Shown piece after piece: positions 36,786 through 45,727 of a stretch of DNA of 64,000 bases. The notes beneath the pieces are model-generated. The model did not search any database. It had not been told where the DNA came from and saw only the letters and a program-made list of their open reading frames with translations. How positions within the stretch are numbered: position 1 is the first letter of the stretch; each line of letters starts with the position of its first letter. The DNA is taken from assembly GCF_002860285.1 (NCBI RefSeq), contig NZ_PGVF01000005.1, forward strand, positions 62,001-126,000, read 5' to 3'. The stretch comes from Bacillus sp. M6-12. Its GTDB lineage: Bacteria > Bacillota > Bacilli > Bacillales > DSM-1321. A program made the position numbers and the translations under genes.

Positions 36786-37799
36786 CTACTGGTCACCCCC
36801 GTATTCTATTGATACCGCATGTGCGATACAAGGTATCGTTTCATTTTGCTGAAACGATAGAGGTGATAATAAAGCTCCTGTCGCCACCACCAACATCCGT
36901 TTGAATTCTCCCTTTTTCATCCGGTTTAATAGATGGCCATAGACTACGGTTGCGGAACATCCGGCTCCACTTGCTCCGGCTAGCACTGGCTGTCCTTCCC
37001 GATAAATCATTAGCCCGCAATCCTGAAACTTCTCTTCGGGAATTGGGGTTCCGTGTTTTTTAAATAAATCAAGAGAAATTTGACGTCCAATCTTTCCAAG
37101 ATCTCCTGTTACAATCAAATCATAGTATGTAGGATCTACATTCCTTTCTTTTAAATGAGCCTCAATCGTGTCCACTGCAGCAGGAGCCATTGCCCCTCCC
37201 ATATTAAAAGGATCGTTCATTCCCATATCAATTACCCGGCCTATCGTCGCAGATGTAACACGAGGTCCTTCTCCCTCATTACTTAACAGAGCTGCGCCAG
37301 CACCTGTCACAGTCCATTGTGCAGTAGGCGGTTTTTGTGCGCCGTATTCAGTCGGATAACGGAACTGTTTTTCAACCGCAGTATCATGGCTTGATGACCC
37401 GGTTAACAGATATTTGGCCCCGTTAGTATTGATAATGTAGGCCCCTAAAGCCAATCCTTCCATGGAAGTAGAACAAGCACCAAACAAACCGAGATAAGGC
37501 GCTCCAATCGTACGGCTTGCAAAACTTGTCGGAGTAATCTGGTTGATGAGGTCTCCCGCTAGTAGAAACTGAACCTGCTCCTTCTGGATTCCCCCTTTTT
37601 CCATGGCTTTCTGGCAGGCCTCCTCAAACAGAAGTTTATGCGCTTTCTCATAGGAATCCTGCCCCAGCCATAAATCGGAATGGAGAAGATCAAAATCATC
37701 CGCAATAGCCCCGTCTGCTTCAAATGGCCCTCCTACCGTTCCGGTGGAAAAGATCACAGGTTTTTGCTCGAATATCCATGTACGATGACCTGCCAGCAT
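36786..37799 (-). CDS. spoVAD: Stage V sporulation protein AD-like
   Basis: 337 residues from the ATG at 37799, which overlaps the SpoVAC stop as TAATG with GGGGTGG upstream; five extra codons of open frame are unlikely to be used. It has a thiolase-like fold: the family start [51 protein letters not shown] and [20 protein letters not shown]. SpoVAD binds dipicolinic acid and is a soluble part of the SpoVA complex. The gene order C-D-Eb is the standard one. Confidence 0.95.
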   Translation of the reverse strand: MLAGHRTWIFEQKPVIFSTGTVGGPFEADGAIADDFDLLHSDLWLGQDSYEKAHKLLFEEACQKAMEKGGIQKEQVQFLLAGDLINQITPTSFASRTIGAPYLGLFGACSTSMEGLALGAYIINTNGAKYLLTGSSSHDTAVEKQFRYPTEYGAQKPPTAQWTVTGAGAALLSNEGEGPRVTSATIGRVIDMGMNDPFNMGGAMAPAAVDTIEAHLKERNVDPTYYDLIVTGDLGKIGRQISLDLFKKHGTPIPEEKFQDCGLMIYREGQPVLAGASGAGCSATVVYGHLLNRMKKGEFKRMLVVATGALLSPLSFQQNETIPCIAHAVSIEYGGDQ

Positions 37800-38278
37800 T
37801 ACAAACCACCCCACTTGATCAAAATAGTTTTGATTAAAGCAACTACAAAAGCAGAAAAAACACCGAACACGATCACAGAACCAGCCAATTTGAATATATT
37901 GCCGCCTACCCCTAAAACCAGGCCTTCGGATCGATGCTCGATGGCGGCTGATATTATGGCGTTTCCAAATCCAGTAACCGGTACGGCTGATCCCGCCCCT
38001 CCGAATTGGGCAATTCGATCATAAATCCCAAAGCCAGTAAGCAGTAAAGAAATAAAGATTAACGTTCCCACCGTCGGGTTTCCAGCTGTTTGATCCGTAA
38101 AATCGAAATATCGAATATAAAACATCTGGATAAGCTGCCCTATCAGGCAAATGAGTCCACCTACCAAAAAAGCTCTAATGCAATTTTTCAATACGGGTCT
38201 TTTGATTTCATGTTGTTTCTGTAGGGTTTGATATTCCTGTTGTACAGGAGTCAGTTTTTTCTTTTGGTTACTTGACAT
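37799..38278 (-). CDS. spoVAC: Stage V sporulation protein AC-like
   Basis: 159 residues. A charged N-terminus (QKKKLTPVQQEYQTLQKQHE) is followed by four or five membrane helices (AFLVGGLICLIGQLIQMFYI, GTLIFISLLLTGFGIYDRIA, GVGGNIFKLAGSVIVFGVFS) and the motif GGAGSAVPVTGFGNAIISAA. In spores SpoVAC acts as a mechanosensitive channel for dipicolinic acid release. It lies between the lipoprotein gene and spoVAD. Confidence 0.95.
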   Translation of the reverse strand: MSSNQKKKLTPVQQEYQTLQKQHEIKRPVLKNCIRAFLVGGLICLIGQLIQMFYIRYFDFTDQTAGNPTVGTLIFISLLLTGFGIYDRIAQFGGAGSAVPVTGFGNAIISAAIEHRSEGLVLGVGGNIFKLAGSVIVFGVFSAFVVALIKTILIKWGGL

Positions 38279-38299
38279 TCGTACACCGCCTCTGGATTG

Positions 38300-38749
38300 T
38301 TACGTTTGTTCCTTCATTAAGCTTTTGATTTCACTTATTTCTTTTTTTAGCGTTTTCATTTGTTCCTTATTCTTATCAAGTTTTTGTTCTAGCTTCTGAA
38401 TTTCCAAATAAATTTTGGAATCACCTGAAATGAACACTTTATAATCCGGATTGACTTTTTCTAATTCTGTTTTTACATTCTTTTCGATTTTTTTTAATCG
38501 AAACCGGTCAAAGTTGTCTACTTTTATCGCTAATAACAGTTCCTTATCAGTGTTTACAGCTTTTACCCCGGAAATCTCATCTTTCCTGATTACTTTTTCT
38601 TTCGCTTCATTGGCCACAGATTGGTTAATTGGTTTTGTTACATGTACCTTTGTAATATGGTTATTATTTAGATTTCCTGCACACCCGGTGCCAAACCCAA
38701 TGATTAGTATTAAAATAAGAGAAGATCTCACTATCCTAATGTGTTTCAT
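38300..38749 (-). CDS. YhcN/YlaJ-type sporulation lipoprotein
   Basis: 149 residues. Signal peptide with lipobox (LIIGFGTGCAGN, Cys near 23) for lipid anchoring. The YhcN/YlaJ domain follows (VAKEAKEKVIRKDEI-like region, GVKAVNTDKELLLAIKVDNF, FRLKKIEKNVKTELEKVNPD), then a C-terminal coiled coil (EQKLDKNKEQMKTLKKEISE). Family members are spore inner-membrane lipoproteins. It is the second gene of the spoVA2mob-type order. Confidence 0.9.
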   Translation of the reverse strand: MKHIRIVRSSLILILIIGFGTGCAGNLNNNHITKVHVTKPINQSVANEAKEKVIRKDEISGVKAVNTDKELLLAIKVDNFDRFRLKKIEKNVKTELEKVNPDYKVFISGDSKIYLEIQKLEQKLDKNKEQMKTLKKEISEIKSLMKEQT

Positions 38750-38785
38750 AAATCACCTCTCCAGTTTAAAAATCGAAGATGAAAA

Positions 38786-38814
38786 AAGGCTGGCATACCA
38801 TATGTACCAGCCTT
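38786..38814 (-). terminator. Internal hairpin between DUF1657 and the lipoprotein gene
   Basis: AAGGCTGG pairs with CCAGCCTT over 13 bases and is followed by TTTTTT on the minus strand. It could partly end transcription after the first DUF1657 gene and so set a higher level for it than for the rest. Confidence 0.6.
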
Positions 38815-38829
38815 ATTATTTCATTGTGA

Positions 38830-39039
38830 TTATTGCTCGTATTGCGGTTCTTCTTGTTCCATTTGCTGAACACGGGGAACAAGGCTATCAACAATAGCTT
38901 GGGTTTGTTTTGCTGCATCCTGATAAAGCTGCTTTGCTTGTTCATTATCAGTGCTTAGAGCAAAGGTTTCGAAACTAGCCTGCGCACTTTTCAATCCTGC
39001 AAGCGTTGTCTTAACATTTTGAATTACAGTCATAGGCAC
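38830..39039 (-). CDS. DUF1657 protein, first gene of the spoVA-type operon
   Basis: 69 residues, helical (VIQNVKTTLAGLKSAQASFE, FALSTDNEQAKQLYQDAAKQ), with a C-terminus QMEQEEPQYEQ. It has AGGAGG upstream of its ATG and a sigma-G-type promoter 32 bases further. The operon head in spoVA2mob clusters is also a DUF1657 gene. Function unknown. A hairpin follows it before the lipoprotein gene. Confidence 0.88.
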   Translation of the reverse strand: MPMTVIQNVKTTLAGLKSAQASFETFALSTDNEQAKQLYQDAAKQTQAIVDSLVPRVQQMEQEEPQYEQ

Positions 39040-39070
39040 GTCCTCCTGTGATTTGTTTAAATCGCACTTT

Positions 39071-39100
39071 TAGGATGAGGAAAAAGAAGCTTCATTATAC
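39071..39100 (-). promoter_or_regulatory. Sigma-G/F-type promoter of the spoVA operon
   Basis: On the minus strand GTATA (39100-39096), 18 bases, CATCCTA (39077-39071). This fits the sigma-G consensus GHATR-N18-CATNMTA exactly and stands 32 bases before the first start codon. Forespore expression is therefore predicted. Confidence 0.8.
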
Positions 39101-39524
39101 TTTCTAATTTCCCAAAGAAATGCTATTTGCCACATAAAGCAAAATCAATTAGCGAATGAATCATAGGTTGTTTTAACCAATTCTTAGGATTTATCCATTT
39201 ACGACTTTGGATGATAGATTGGTTATGCGGTCTAACTCACTCGTTGAGTAATTTCGACAATTCAATATACTGGGTGGACATCGATGACAGTTTACATGTT
39301 AGAAAAATTTTCTCAGTACAAAACGGAAGTAATTCAAAAATAGTGTCATGAGTTCGTTTAAGTAATCTGAAGAAAACTATTTACCATAAGATTTCCTTTG
39401 CCACTGAATTCCTTTTATATTGTTTAGAACGCTTGGTCCTAATTATTTTGGAAATGGTTCACTTACATTTTATCAATCACAATAACAAAAATTAAAAAGG
39501 CATCAAACGTTTTATAAAAAAGGG
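39101..39524. other. Intergenic region without a supported gene
   Basis: Only a short plus-strand reading stretch (YWVDIDDSLHVRKIFSVQN, near 39270-39330) stands out. It has no start or ribosome site. I see no RNA gene or strong hairpin. Confidence 0.5.
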
Positions 39525-39533
39525 GTGGTAATA

Positions 39534-39770
39534 TTGCAACAACAACAACAACAGCAAATATGGTTTCCATTACTGGCGTCAGTTGGTATCGGTGCCGCTG
39601 CGTTCTATAGTATGACTAAAGGTCAAGGTATGGCACAAACCCTTCAAAAATTTATACCCCTAGCGACAGGAATGGGTGGCCAAGGCCAACAGATGCAACA
39701 ACATCAAAATCAGCAAAATCCGCAAAACAGGCAACAAAATAAACAAAATTCTAATAACCAATTACAATAA
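39534..39770 (+). CDS. Small Gln-rich protein with one hydrophobic segment
   Basis: 78 residues from the TTG at 39534 behind AAAGGGGTGG; a GTG three codons earlier lies inside that site. A poly-Gln start (QQQQQQQ) is followed by a hydrophobic helix IWFPLLASVGIGAAAFYSMT and a Gln/Asn-rich tail of low complexity. A strong terminator follows. Similar short membrane proteins occur in Bacillus, but I do not know a function. Confidence 0.65.
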   Translation: MQQQQQQQIWFPLLASVGIGAAAFYSMTKGQGMAQTLQKFIPLATGMGGQGQQMQQHQNQQNPQNRQQNKQNSNNQLQ

Positions 39771-39831
39771 AAATCCTCTTAATTCTATTCTTTTAAGTGA
39801 GGAACATTTTTCCATATAAAAGTAATAAAGC

Positions 39832-39866
39832 AAGCGACCAGTTTTTTAAAAAAACTGGTCGCTTTT
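39832..39866 (+). terminator. Terminator GCGACCAG/CTGGTCGC
   Basis: A long perfect stem AAGCGACCAGTTTTTT/AAAAAACTGGTCGCTT followed by TTTTT on the plus strand (and by T on the minus strand). It ends the Q-rich gene and probably also the L,D-transpeptidase gene, which converges on it. Confidence 0.85.
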
Positions 39867-39910
39867 TCAAAAGAAGCAAAAAACAAAATCATTTCTAATT
39901 GGTAAGATTT

Positions 39911-40573
39911 TTACTCTAACAAGCCCAAAGCCCTATACTCTCGAAAGGTTATGCCTCCAGTTGCAGGTAAACCATTGATTTTTTGAAACTGTTTAACTGC
40001 ATGTTCTGTTTTCTTATCAAAAATTCCATTTACTGTTCCAGTAAACAAACCCATGGCTTTTAACCTCTCTTGAACAAGTTGGACTAAATTTCCTTTCGAT
40101 CCAGTGGATAAACTTTTATATTCTCCTTGACCCGTTCCTGTTATATTTCCCTGTATATATACATTAGTACCTATTGGGATGTCTTCAAACAACATTTCTA
40201 CATCTTTATTATTCATACGGATACAACCGCTACTAACATTTTTTCCAATTAACGCGGGCTTATTTGTTCCATGTATCCCGTAATTTCCCCAAGGAACATT
40301 TAGACCTAACCATCTTGTGCCGAACCCTCCCCCCCATGATTTTGACTTCGCCGTTACTTTAAAGGTTCCAATAGGAGTTGGGGATTCTTCAGTTCCTGAA
40401 GCAATAGGAAACCGCTTTATTACTTCCTTTTTTTGCATCACAAGTAGTTCGTTTGACCATAGATTTATCTTTATGTAAAGATTTTCACTAGTCCCTCCAT
40501 TTACCTGCAAAGATGAAAATAACATGATATTTATTAACACTAATGAAAATGAAAATAATCTAACTATCTTCAT
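39911..40573 (-). CDS. L,D-transpeptidase (YkuD) with peptidoglycan-binding domain
   Basis: 220 residues. Signal peptide (FSFSLVLINIMLFSSLQVNG). The YkuD domain (about 28-140) has the catalytic boxes YGIHGTNKPALIG and SSGCIRMNNKDVEML, with the active Cys in SSGC. The C-terminal PG_binding_1 domain reads NLVQLVQERLKAMG, FDKKTEHAVKQFQKINGLPA. Such enzymes make 3-3 cross-links in peptidoglycan and act outside the cell; in Bacillus several act during sporulation. Complete by length. Confidence 0.92.
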   Translation of the reverse strand: MKIVRLFSFSLVLINIMLFSSLQVNGGTSENLYIKINLWSNELLVMQKKEVIKRFPIASGTEESPTPIGTFKVTAKSKSWGGGFGTRWLGLNVPWGNYGIHGTNKPALIGKNVSSGCIRMNNKDVEMLFEDIPIGTNVYIQGNITGTGQGEYKSLSTGSKGNLVQLVQERLKAMGLFTGTVNGIFDKKTEHAVKQFQKINGLPATGGITFREYRALGLLE

Positions 40574-40710
40574 TTATGTTATACAACTCCTTGCCGACCC
40601 ATATTTTCAATTCTCACCATTTGATTTAAGGACTACTTTTTATTCAAAATTAAACATAACGAATGTCTTCACGCTACAAGTCTTAATAAGAGAAGGTTTC
40701 AATGGCTATT

Positions 40711-42040
40711 TTATTTATCTAATATTTTTAAAATCCAATCTTTTAAGTCAACCATCCTTAAGTGTTTTGGTTCCAGTTTTGTTCCTGTTACAATCATGGG
40801 AAAGTGTGTGTCTTGTTTATGTAATGATCCATGGCTCGCTCCCCCCACGTGTTTTGGCGATCCTTTTCCGATGAATTCATACCCAGGCTTTGCATTAACT
40901 ACCAAGAAGTTACCTGTGTGTGAATAGAAGGCACTGTAAAGGCGTGCAAGCGCATCTGGATAATTTCCATATACGATAGAATGGTCACTTTTTATAGTCT
41001 TATCTAAAACTTGATCATCCCCATCTATTTTCCATTTTTGACCGTATTCATCCAGAAAGTTCCCGTTCCGTTGAAAAGAAAATTTTCCTTTCTTATCTCC
41101 TGAAACAACATGTACTATCTTTCCTTCCTTCCAGGCTATCGTGTCAATGCGATTGTCCTTTTGAAGTTGTTTTGCAATATTTCTTGTTTTATTGATTCAT
41201 CCAAAAGATAAATAAAAGACATTCGCTCATTTAATCCAAGGACGATTTGATCCTGTTTCTGAATGTTACCGCTAATTTTATGAATTCTATAGTCTTTTAA
41301 TACTTTTCGTAAATCGACTAACGCTGTTTTCTTATCGTCTTTCACATTTGTTTGCCCGTTGTCCCCCATTACGATCCATAAATTATCTTTCAATGCTTTT
41401 TCCCAGGAACCATATTTATTAAGTATTGCCTGTAGCCGCTTATCGGCGTCTTCAATCCCTTCTGTTTGATTTACGCCTTTTTTATGAACTTTTTTATCAT
41501 TATCGGACAAATAAATGAGAGAAAATGAGGGGACTCTGTCTTGTTCAATTAAATATTTTAGTTCTTCCGTTGCAAATTTATCATTAAATCCAAACCCCTG
41601 CCAAAGGTGGGTATACTTATTCTTTGGATTCAATTGAGATAGTATCCCATAGGAAAAATAGGAAGGTCCTTTAACAGATGTATCTTTGTTTAGGAATTGA
41701 AATACTTCCAATAACTTCGGAACATGCAGCATTTGTGTTTTATCTCCCCGGAAAACTAGTGTATTTATTGAAGCCGATTGTAACCCCCTGGCATCCAATT
41801 CTTCATGAATTGTTGTTGCTTCATCGCTTAGGTGATTCTTTTTTAAATTAATCACGCTCTCCGTTAGAACTTGTTTAGGTCCTAATTTTATGATTTCTTT
41901 CTTGTCGCTGCCATAACTGATAAAACGTTTTTCGTGTTCATTGAACCAGACAAGCGCAGGTACTTTATGTTTATTAGCATATGTTCCTGTTAAAAGAGTG
42001 CTATCAACTGTAACGGACATCGTTGGGTAACTGCTCTTTT
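40711..42040 (-). pseudogene. Alkaline phosphatase/phosphodiesterase family gene, frameshifted and 5'-truncated
   Basis: Reading from SSYPTMSVTVDSTLLTGTYA through VALVWFNEH-like and FSYGILSQLNPKNKYTHLW to WIVMGDNGQTNVKDD is clear. A one-base shift near 41176-41195 breaks the frame. The other frame then runs AKQLQKDNRIDTIAWKEG to HVGGASHGSLHKQDTHFPM and the stop at 40711. Metal-binding motifs (GDNGQ, GGASHGS) are kept, but the first part with the nucleophile is missing. At 42040 the homology ends and a plus-strand YjdF-like fragment begins. Confidence 0.75.
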
Positions 42041-42420
42041 TGGCTGTTGCCGCCGTTTTTATATGGTCAGTGATCAAACCGGCAGGATACTTGACATGGG
42101 CATTGGAAATTACTCCCGCCGTTGTCGGGCTGATCATCATAATTGCAACATACAATAGGTTTCGCCTCACTACTCTCTCTTATATAATTATTGCAATTCT
42201 GGCAATTATAATGTTCGTCGGCGGTCATTACACATATTCAAAGGTTCCCCTTTTTGATTGGGTAAAAGATTATTTTAACCTAGATCGGAATCACTATGAT
42301 CGTTTTGGACATTTTCTAAAGGGATTGTTTGTTATTTTTATAAGAGAAGTATTATTACGGAGAACTCCACTAACCAAAGGAGCATGGCTAGTGGCGATCA
42401 CTACAAGTATTTCGCTTGCT
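42040..42420 (+). pseudogene. Truncated DUF2238 (YjdF-like) membrane protein gene
   Basis: The plus strand reads AAVFIWSVIKPAGYLTW, then membrane helices with LSYIIIAILAIIMFVGGHYT, then VPLFDWVKDYFNLDRNHYDR and FGHFLKGLFVIFIREVLLRR, which match the DUF2238 family. The usual C-terminal half (with ELIEW motif) is gone. After AITTSISLA the frame enters foreign sequence, so it is a fragment. Both ends are junctions with other gene pieces. Confidence 0.7.
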
Positions 42421-42450
42421 AAAAAGCACAAGTGGGCCACCTGTCCATTT

Positions 42451-42687
42451 TTAGCCCAGTGTACGGAGAGTAAAGATCATTCGACGGTATTCAGGCCTAG
42501 ATAATAATCCCATTCTGTATGCCAATGTTATCAGTTTACCTGTATCGTACCGTTCCAAGTTGTCTTCACCACTAGAGATGGTCGGTAATTTATTATTTTT
42601 TGCAGTTTCCTGTGCAATATTTATTCCAGCCATAATGATTTTTTCCCGCAGATCAAGAATACTTGCATTAAAAATTCTGCGACTCAA
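42451..42687 (-). pseudogene. Gene fragment of unknown family
   Basis: 78 codons: SRRIFNASILDLREKIIM, then NNKLPTISSGEDNLERYDTG and RMGLLSRPEYRRMIFTLR. The last part recalls a helical module seen in some large accessory proteins. It is probably cut by the same rearrangements as its neighbours. No ribosome site of note. Confidence 0.4.
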
Positions 42688-42715
42688 ATCTAAATATAAT
42701 CAGGCTACTCCTTAT

Positions 42716-43474
42716 TTAATGGCTCATCATCTCCTGGGCAATATCGTGTCCATCCATTCTTGATGGATAGTAGGTTGGCCAGTTGATGACTTCATCCAAT
42801 AAAGCAACGCGGTTGTCACCCCAATACAGGTGATAGTGACTAGCTACATTCGGATAAATGCTATGATCACTAAATTGAATATATCCAGGAAGTCCTTCAG
42901 ATTCTTCTTCGAGTTTAAATATGTATCTTACTCCTCTATTTCCCGCATCATATGTTAGAATTTCGTACCCGTCATAAATATAATTACCAGAATACTCTTT
43001 TCCATTTTTGAAGAACGTTACAGTATCATCTTGAATCAAGATACGGTCAACATCTGTTTGATACCCTTCATTATAATACTCTTTATATTCTTCAGCTGTC
43101 ATGTCACCTTCATGTTCTGCTTTATAAGCAAATACCTCGTTAAGCGTGCCATCTTGTAGGTATGGATATACAGACTGCCAGTCTCCTTCCCAGTCGGAAA
43201 GTGAGCGATCCTTCACTTGGCTGTCCTCAAAATAGCCTTTATAAATTTGTTCTGTTTCTTCATCATGTGAATGACTATGATCGTGTTCATGTTCACTTTC
43301 ATGTGTGTGACTTCCAGATGTTTGCTCTTTCTTTTCAGATGAGTCTTCTGCAACTGATGAGGAAGTTGTTTTTTCATCAGCAGACTCGCCTTCTGATGAT
43401 TCTGTAGTCTGACAGGCTACAAGTAGGGAACTGATAGCTAAAATACTTAGCCCTTTGAGAAATAAAACCTTCAT
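42716..43474 (-). CDS. ZinT-like zinc-binding lipoprotein
   Basis: 252 residues from the second ATG (43474); the first, three codons earlier, is also possible. Signal peptide with lipobox (ISSLLVACQ). A Ser/Glu-rich linker is followed by a His-rich metal loop HTHESEHEHDHSHSHDEE, then a ZinT/YodA domain with the family features LSDWEGDWQSVYPYLQDGTL, MTAEEYKEYY, YIQFSDHSIYP and SHYHLYWGD. ZinT proteins bind zinc outside the membrane and deliver it to ZnuABC-type importers. A 21-base Zur box lies just upstream, so it should be expressed under zinc starvation. Confidence 0.9.
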   Translation of the reverse strand: MKVLFLKGLSILAISSLLVACQTTESSEGESADEKTTSSSVAEDSSEKKEQTSGSHTHESEHEHDHSHSHDEETEQIYKGYFEDSQVKDRSLSDWEGDWQSVYPYLQDGTLNEVFAYKAEHEGDMTAEEYKEYYNEGYQTDVDRILIQDDTVTFFKNGKEYSGNYIYDGYEILTYDAGNRGVRYIFKLEEESEGLPGYIQFSDHSIYPNVASHYHLYWGDNRVALLDEVINWPTYYPSRMDGHDIAQEMMSH

Positions 43475-43494
43475 TGAAAACACTCCTTTTGTAT

Positions 43495-43515
43495 AAATAG
43501 TAATGATTACGATTT
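43495..43515 (-). promoter_or_regulatory. Zur box before the ZinT-like gene
   Basis: On the minus strand AAATCGTAATCATTACTATT plus one T (43515-43495) matches the Bacillus Zur operator AAATCGTAATNATTACGATTT with one mismatch. It lies 21 bases before the ZinT start. Confidence 0.85.
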
Positions 43516-43530
43516 ATAATGAATAAAAAT

Positions 43531-43680
43531 TTACTTTGTCTCCCAATGAAGCGTATGCCTCTTTAATCTCGGCGAGTATTTTTTTAGTTCCAGCCTTTCG
43601 GGATTAGTTCTTTTATTTTTTGTTGTGCTATAATTCTTGTCTCCAGTTTCTGTACATGCTAATGTAATTTTCACTCTCAT
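43531..43680 (-). CDS. rpmG: Ribosomal protein L33, zinc-independent paralogue
   Basis: 49 residues: [19 protein letters not shown], then [20 protein letters not shown]. The length and pattern are those of L33. The CxxC pairs that bind zinc in the normal form are replaced (CTET for CTEC, YSPR for YCPR), so this is a C-minus copy. In Bacillus such paralogues are made under zinc starvation to free zinc from ribosomes. GGAGG stands 10 bases before the ATG. It is downstream of the Zur-box CobW gene, in one operon. Confidence 0.92.
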   Translation of the reverse strand: MRVKITLACTETGDKNYSTTKNKRTNPERLELKKYSPRLKRHTLHWETK

Positions 43681-43699
43681 AACTATTTCAGCCTCCATT

Positions 43700-44880
43700 T
43701 TAATTTGTATACGCTGGCAACGGGTCAGGGAAAGACGTCCTATCCTCTTCCAATTCGTCTTCTGTCACAAACATCGATCCAATGTTTCTTCTATCGTACT
43801 TTGATCGATTTCAATACCAATCATGACAAGCTCCGTCATCCTATCGCCGTACCTTTCATCCCATCTTTCCAGGAGATCAGGTTCGTCTTCCAATATTCTT
43901 TTCCTTTCGATTTCTGGATGCTGCAAGCCACTCCCCTGCTCCCTCAATCGTAAGAGATGGGCCAGCCTGTGATAGCAAGCCTGCCACATTATTTCTTGGT
44001 GCCAGCCAAATGAAGCCCTTGGCACGGACTACCTCAACCGGCCATTCCTTCAGCCATTGCAGGAACCTTTCGGGATGAAATGGCTTTCTCCTGCGATATA
44101 CAAAGGATGTGATACCGTATTCCTCTGTTTCTGGAACATGTACCCCAGTAAGCTCTTTAACCCACCCTGCACTCTGGTTTGCATGTTCAAAATCAAAAAG
44201 TTGTGTGTCAAGCACCGGATCCAACTCTATTCGTGCATGGTCCGCTTCTGCCAGTTGTGCGTCGGGATTTAATTTGTGAAGCCCTGCCCGCAGCTCCCAT
44301 ACCTTCTCCTTTGTAACTAAACCTGTTTTATTGATAACGATGACGTTCGCAAATTCGATTTGGTCGAGAAGCAGATCGACAACCTCCCGTGCATCGGTAT
44401 CATCATTGCCCTATTTTCTTTCAAGAAGCGTCTCCCCTGATGAAAAATCGCTCCAAAACCGATTCGCGTCCACAACCGTCACCATTGTATCCAGTCTGCA
44501 ATATTTTGACAGGTCGATGGCAAGCTGTTCATCTACATAAGTAAATGTCTGTGCGACAGGTAAAGGCTCACTGATGCCCGTGGATTCGATAACTATATAA
44601 TCCAATTGTCCTTGGTTACAGAGCTTCTCGACTTCCAATATCAAATCTTCTCGTAGCGTACAGCAGATACATCCATTCTGAAGTTCCACCAATTTTTCAT
44701 CAGTGCGTGGTAACCCACCTTGTTTAACCACAGAAGCATCAATGTTTACCTCGCTCATGTTATTTACAATGACACCGATCCTCTTCCCCTCTCGGTTATG
44801 TAAAATATGGTTCAATAAAGTTGTTTTTGCCGAACCAAGATACCGCTTAATACGGTGACTGGAACTAATGTATCTTTCAT
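43700..44880 (-). pseudogene. CobW-family GTPase (ZagA/YciC-like), multiply broken
   Basis: From the ATG at 44880, MKDTLVPVTVLSG leads into the P-loop, where one base is lost; in the other frame LGSAKTTLLNHILHN follows. An in-frame TAG at 44411 comes after SSGETLLERK. The same frame then runs on (VVDLLLDQIEFANVIVINK) to about 43935, where it shifts again to DERYGDRMTELVMIGIEID. A last shift precedes [19 protein letters not shown]. The CxCC metal motif (GCICCTLRED) is intact. Intact homologues are zinc chaperones under Zur. Here no functional product is expected. Confidence 0.85.
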
Positions 44881-44901
44881 ACTCGTCAACTCCCTTTGCG
44901 C

Positions 44902-44922
44902 AAATAATAATGATTACGATTT
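44902..44922 (-). promoter_or_regulatory. Zur box before the broken CobW gene and L33
   Basis: On the minus strand AAATCGTAATCATTATTATT plus one T (44922-44902) matches the Bacillus Zur operator at 19 of 21 positions. It precedes the CobW-L33 unit, so L33 should still be Zur-controlled. Confidence 0.8.
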
Positions 44923-45124
44923 AACCCCCAAAAAAAAAGACGAATTAACCTTTTTAAAGATCAAGATAGTCATTTTTCCTTTCTCGACACATCATAAACC
45001 ATAACCATTCCGATTTGCAAGTAGTTTTGGTGAAATTAATGTATTTAGTAAAAAAGGGCTAATTAATTATTTTTGAAATTGTTTGCTTCTTCAACAAAAG
45101 CCCTTTAGTTCAATAACAAAAAAA

Positions 45125-45140
45125 GCCGCCGAATGGCAGC
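45125..45140 (-). terminator. Terminator of the YtkA-like gene
   Basis: GCTGCC ATTC GGCGGC followed by seven T on the minus strand, about 90 bases past the YtkA-like stop. A second, long-looped AAAGGGCT/AGCCCTTT pair lies at 45053-45106. The rest of 44923-45232 holds no gene. Confidence 0.65.
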
Positions 45141-45232
45141 CCTGTTCTTAAAGTAATTGCTTCCGGATTGTTTGTAAAACGTTGAAAGAGGTTATTAATC
45201 AAAAGAGGACAAAAACTTCTTTCAAATTTTGT

Positions 45233-45703
45233 TTAATGATGGCCCCCATGGCTTTTTTGTTCTAATTGGGTTTGGTTTTTTAAAAATTCCTTATCGCTTT
45301 CAGTAAGTTTTCCTACAATAAACTGTTTTTGGGGCATTATTATGGACCCATTACTACTTGCATGAACCTTGATGAAATAAAGCCCTTCACTCTTAAAGCT
45401 TTTATTCATACTATACGTTCCTTTCCCTTCTTCATTTGCTTCTTCCATTCCATAGTTTACAGAGCCATCTTGTTTCCAGATTTCAAAATGAACAAAGTCT
45501 GGGTTTTCTATCGGTTTACCATCCTGGGTTAATATAGCTTTAACCGTCCCTATATGATCGCTAGAGAAATTTTCTGGAGTAATGATTTCAATTTGAAGGG
45601 GCTTCTCTTCTTTATACAATTGTGCAACATCCTGTTTTAAAGTACAGGCATTTAGTATTAGAGTAAATATTATTACTAACGAAAATATCATCGTTTTTTT
45701 CAC
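45233..45703 (-). CDS. YtkA/FixH-like lipoprotein
   Basis: 156 residues. Signal peptide with lipobox (FTLILNACTL). The YtkA-like domain is an immunoglobulin-like beta sandwich: LQIEIITPENFSSDH, FVHFEIWKQDGSVNYGM, GTYSMNKSFKSEGLYFIKVH. The C-terminus is His-rich (HGGHH) and may bind metal. It follows the PepSY gene by 24 bases on the same strand, in one unit with SCO. YtkA-like proteins lie near copper and cytochrome-oxidase genes. A decayed paralogue is at 61854-62215. Confidence 0.85.
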   Translation of the reverse strand: MKKTMIFSLVIIFTLILNACTLKQDVAQLYKEEKPLQIEIITPENFSSDHIGTVKAILTQDGKPIENPDFVHFEIWKQDGSVNYGMEEANEEGKGTYSMNKSFKSEGLYFIKVHASSNGSIIMPQKQFIVGKLTESDKEFLKNQTQLEQKSHGGHH

Positions 45704-45727
45704 AGTATTAGCATCCTTTTTATTGAA

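Noticed and set aside
42040..42504. A 154-codon plus-strand ORF read as a complete membrane protein.
   Set aside because: Only residues up to about 126 match DUF2238. The rest is antisense to a minus-strand fragment, so it is a chimeric frame, not an intact gene.
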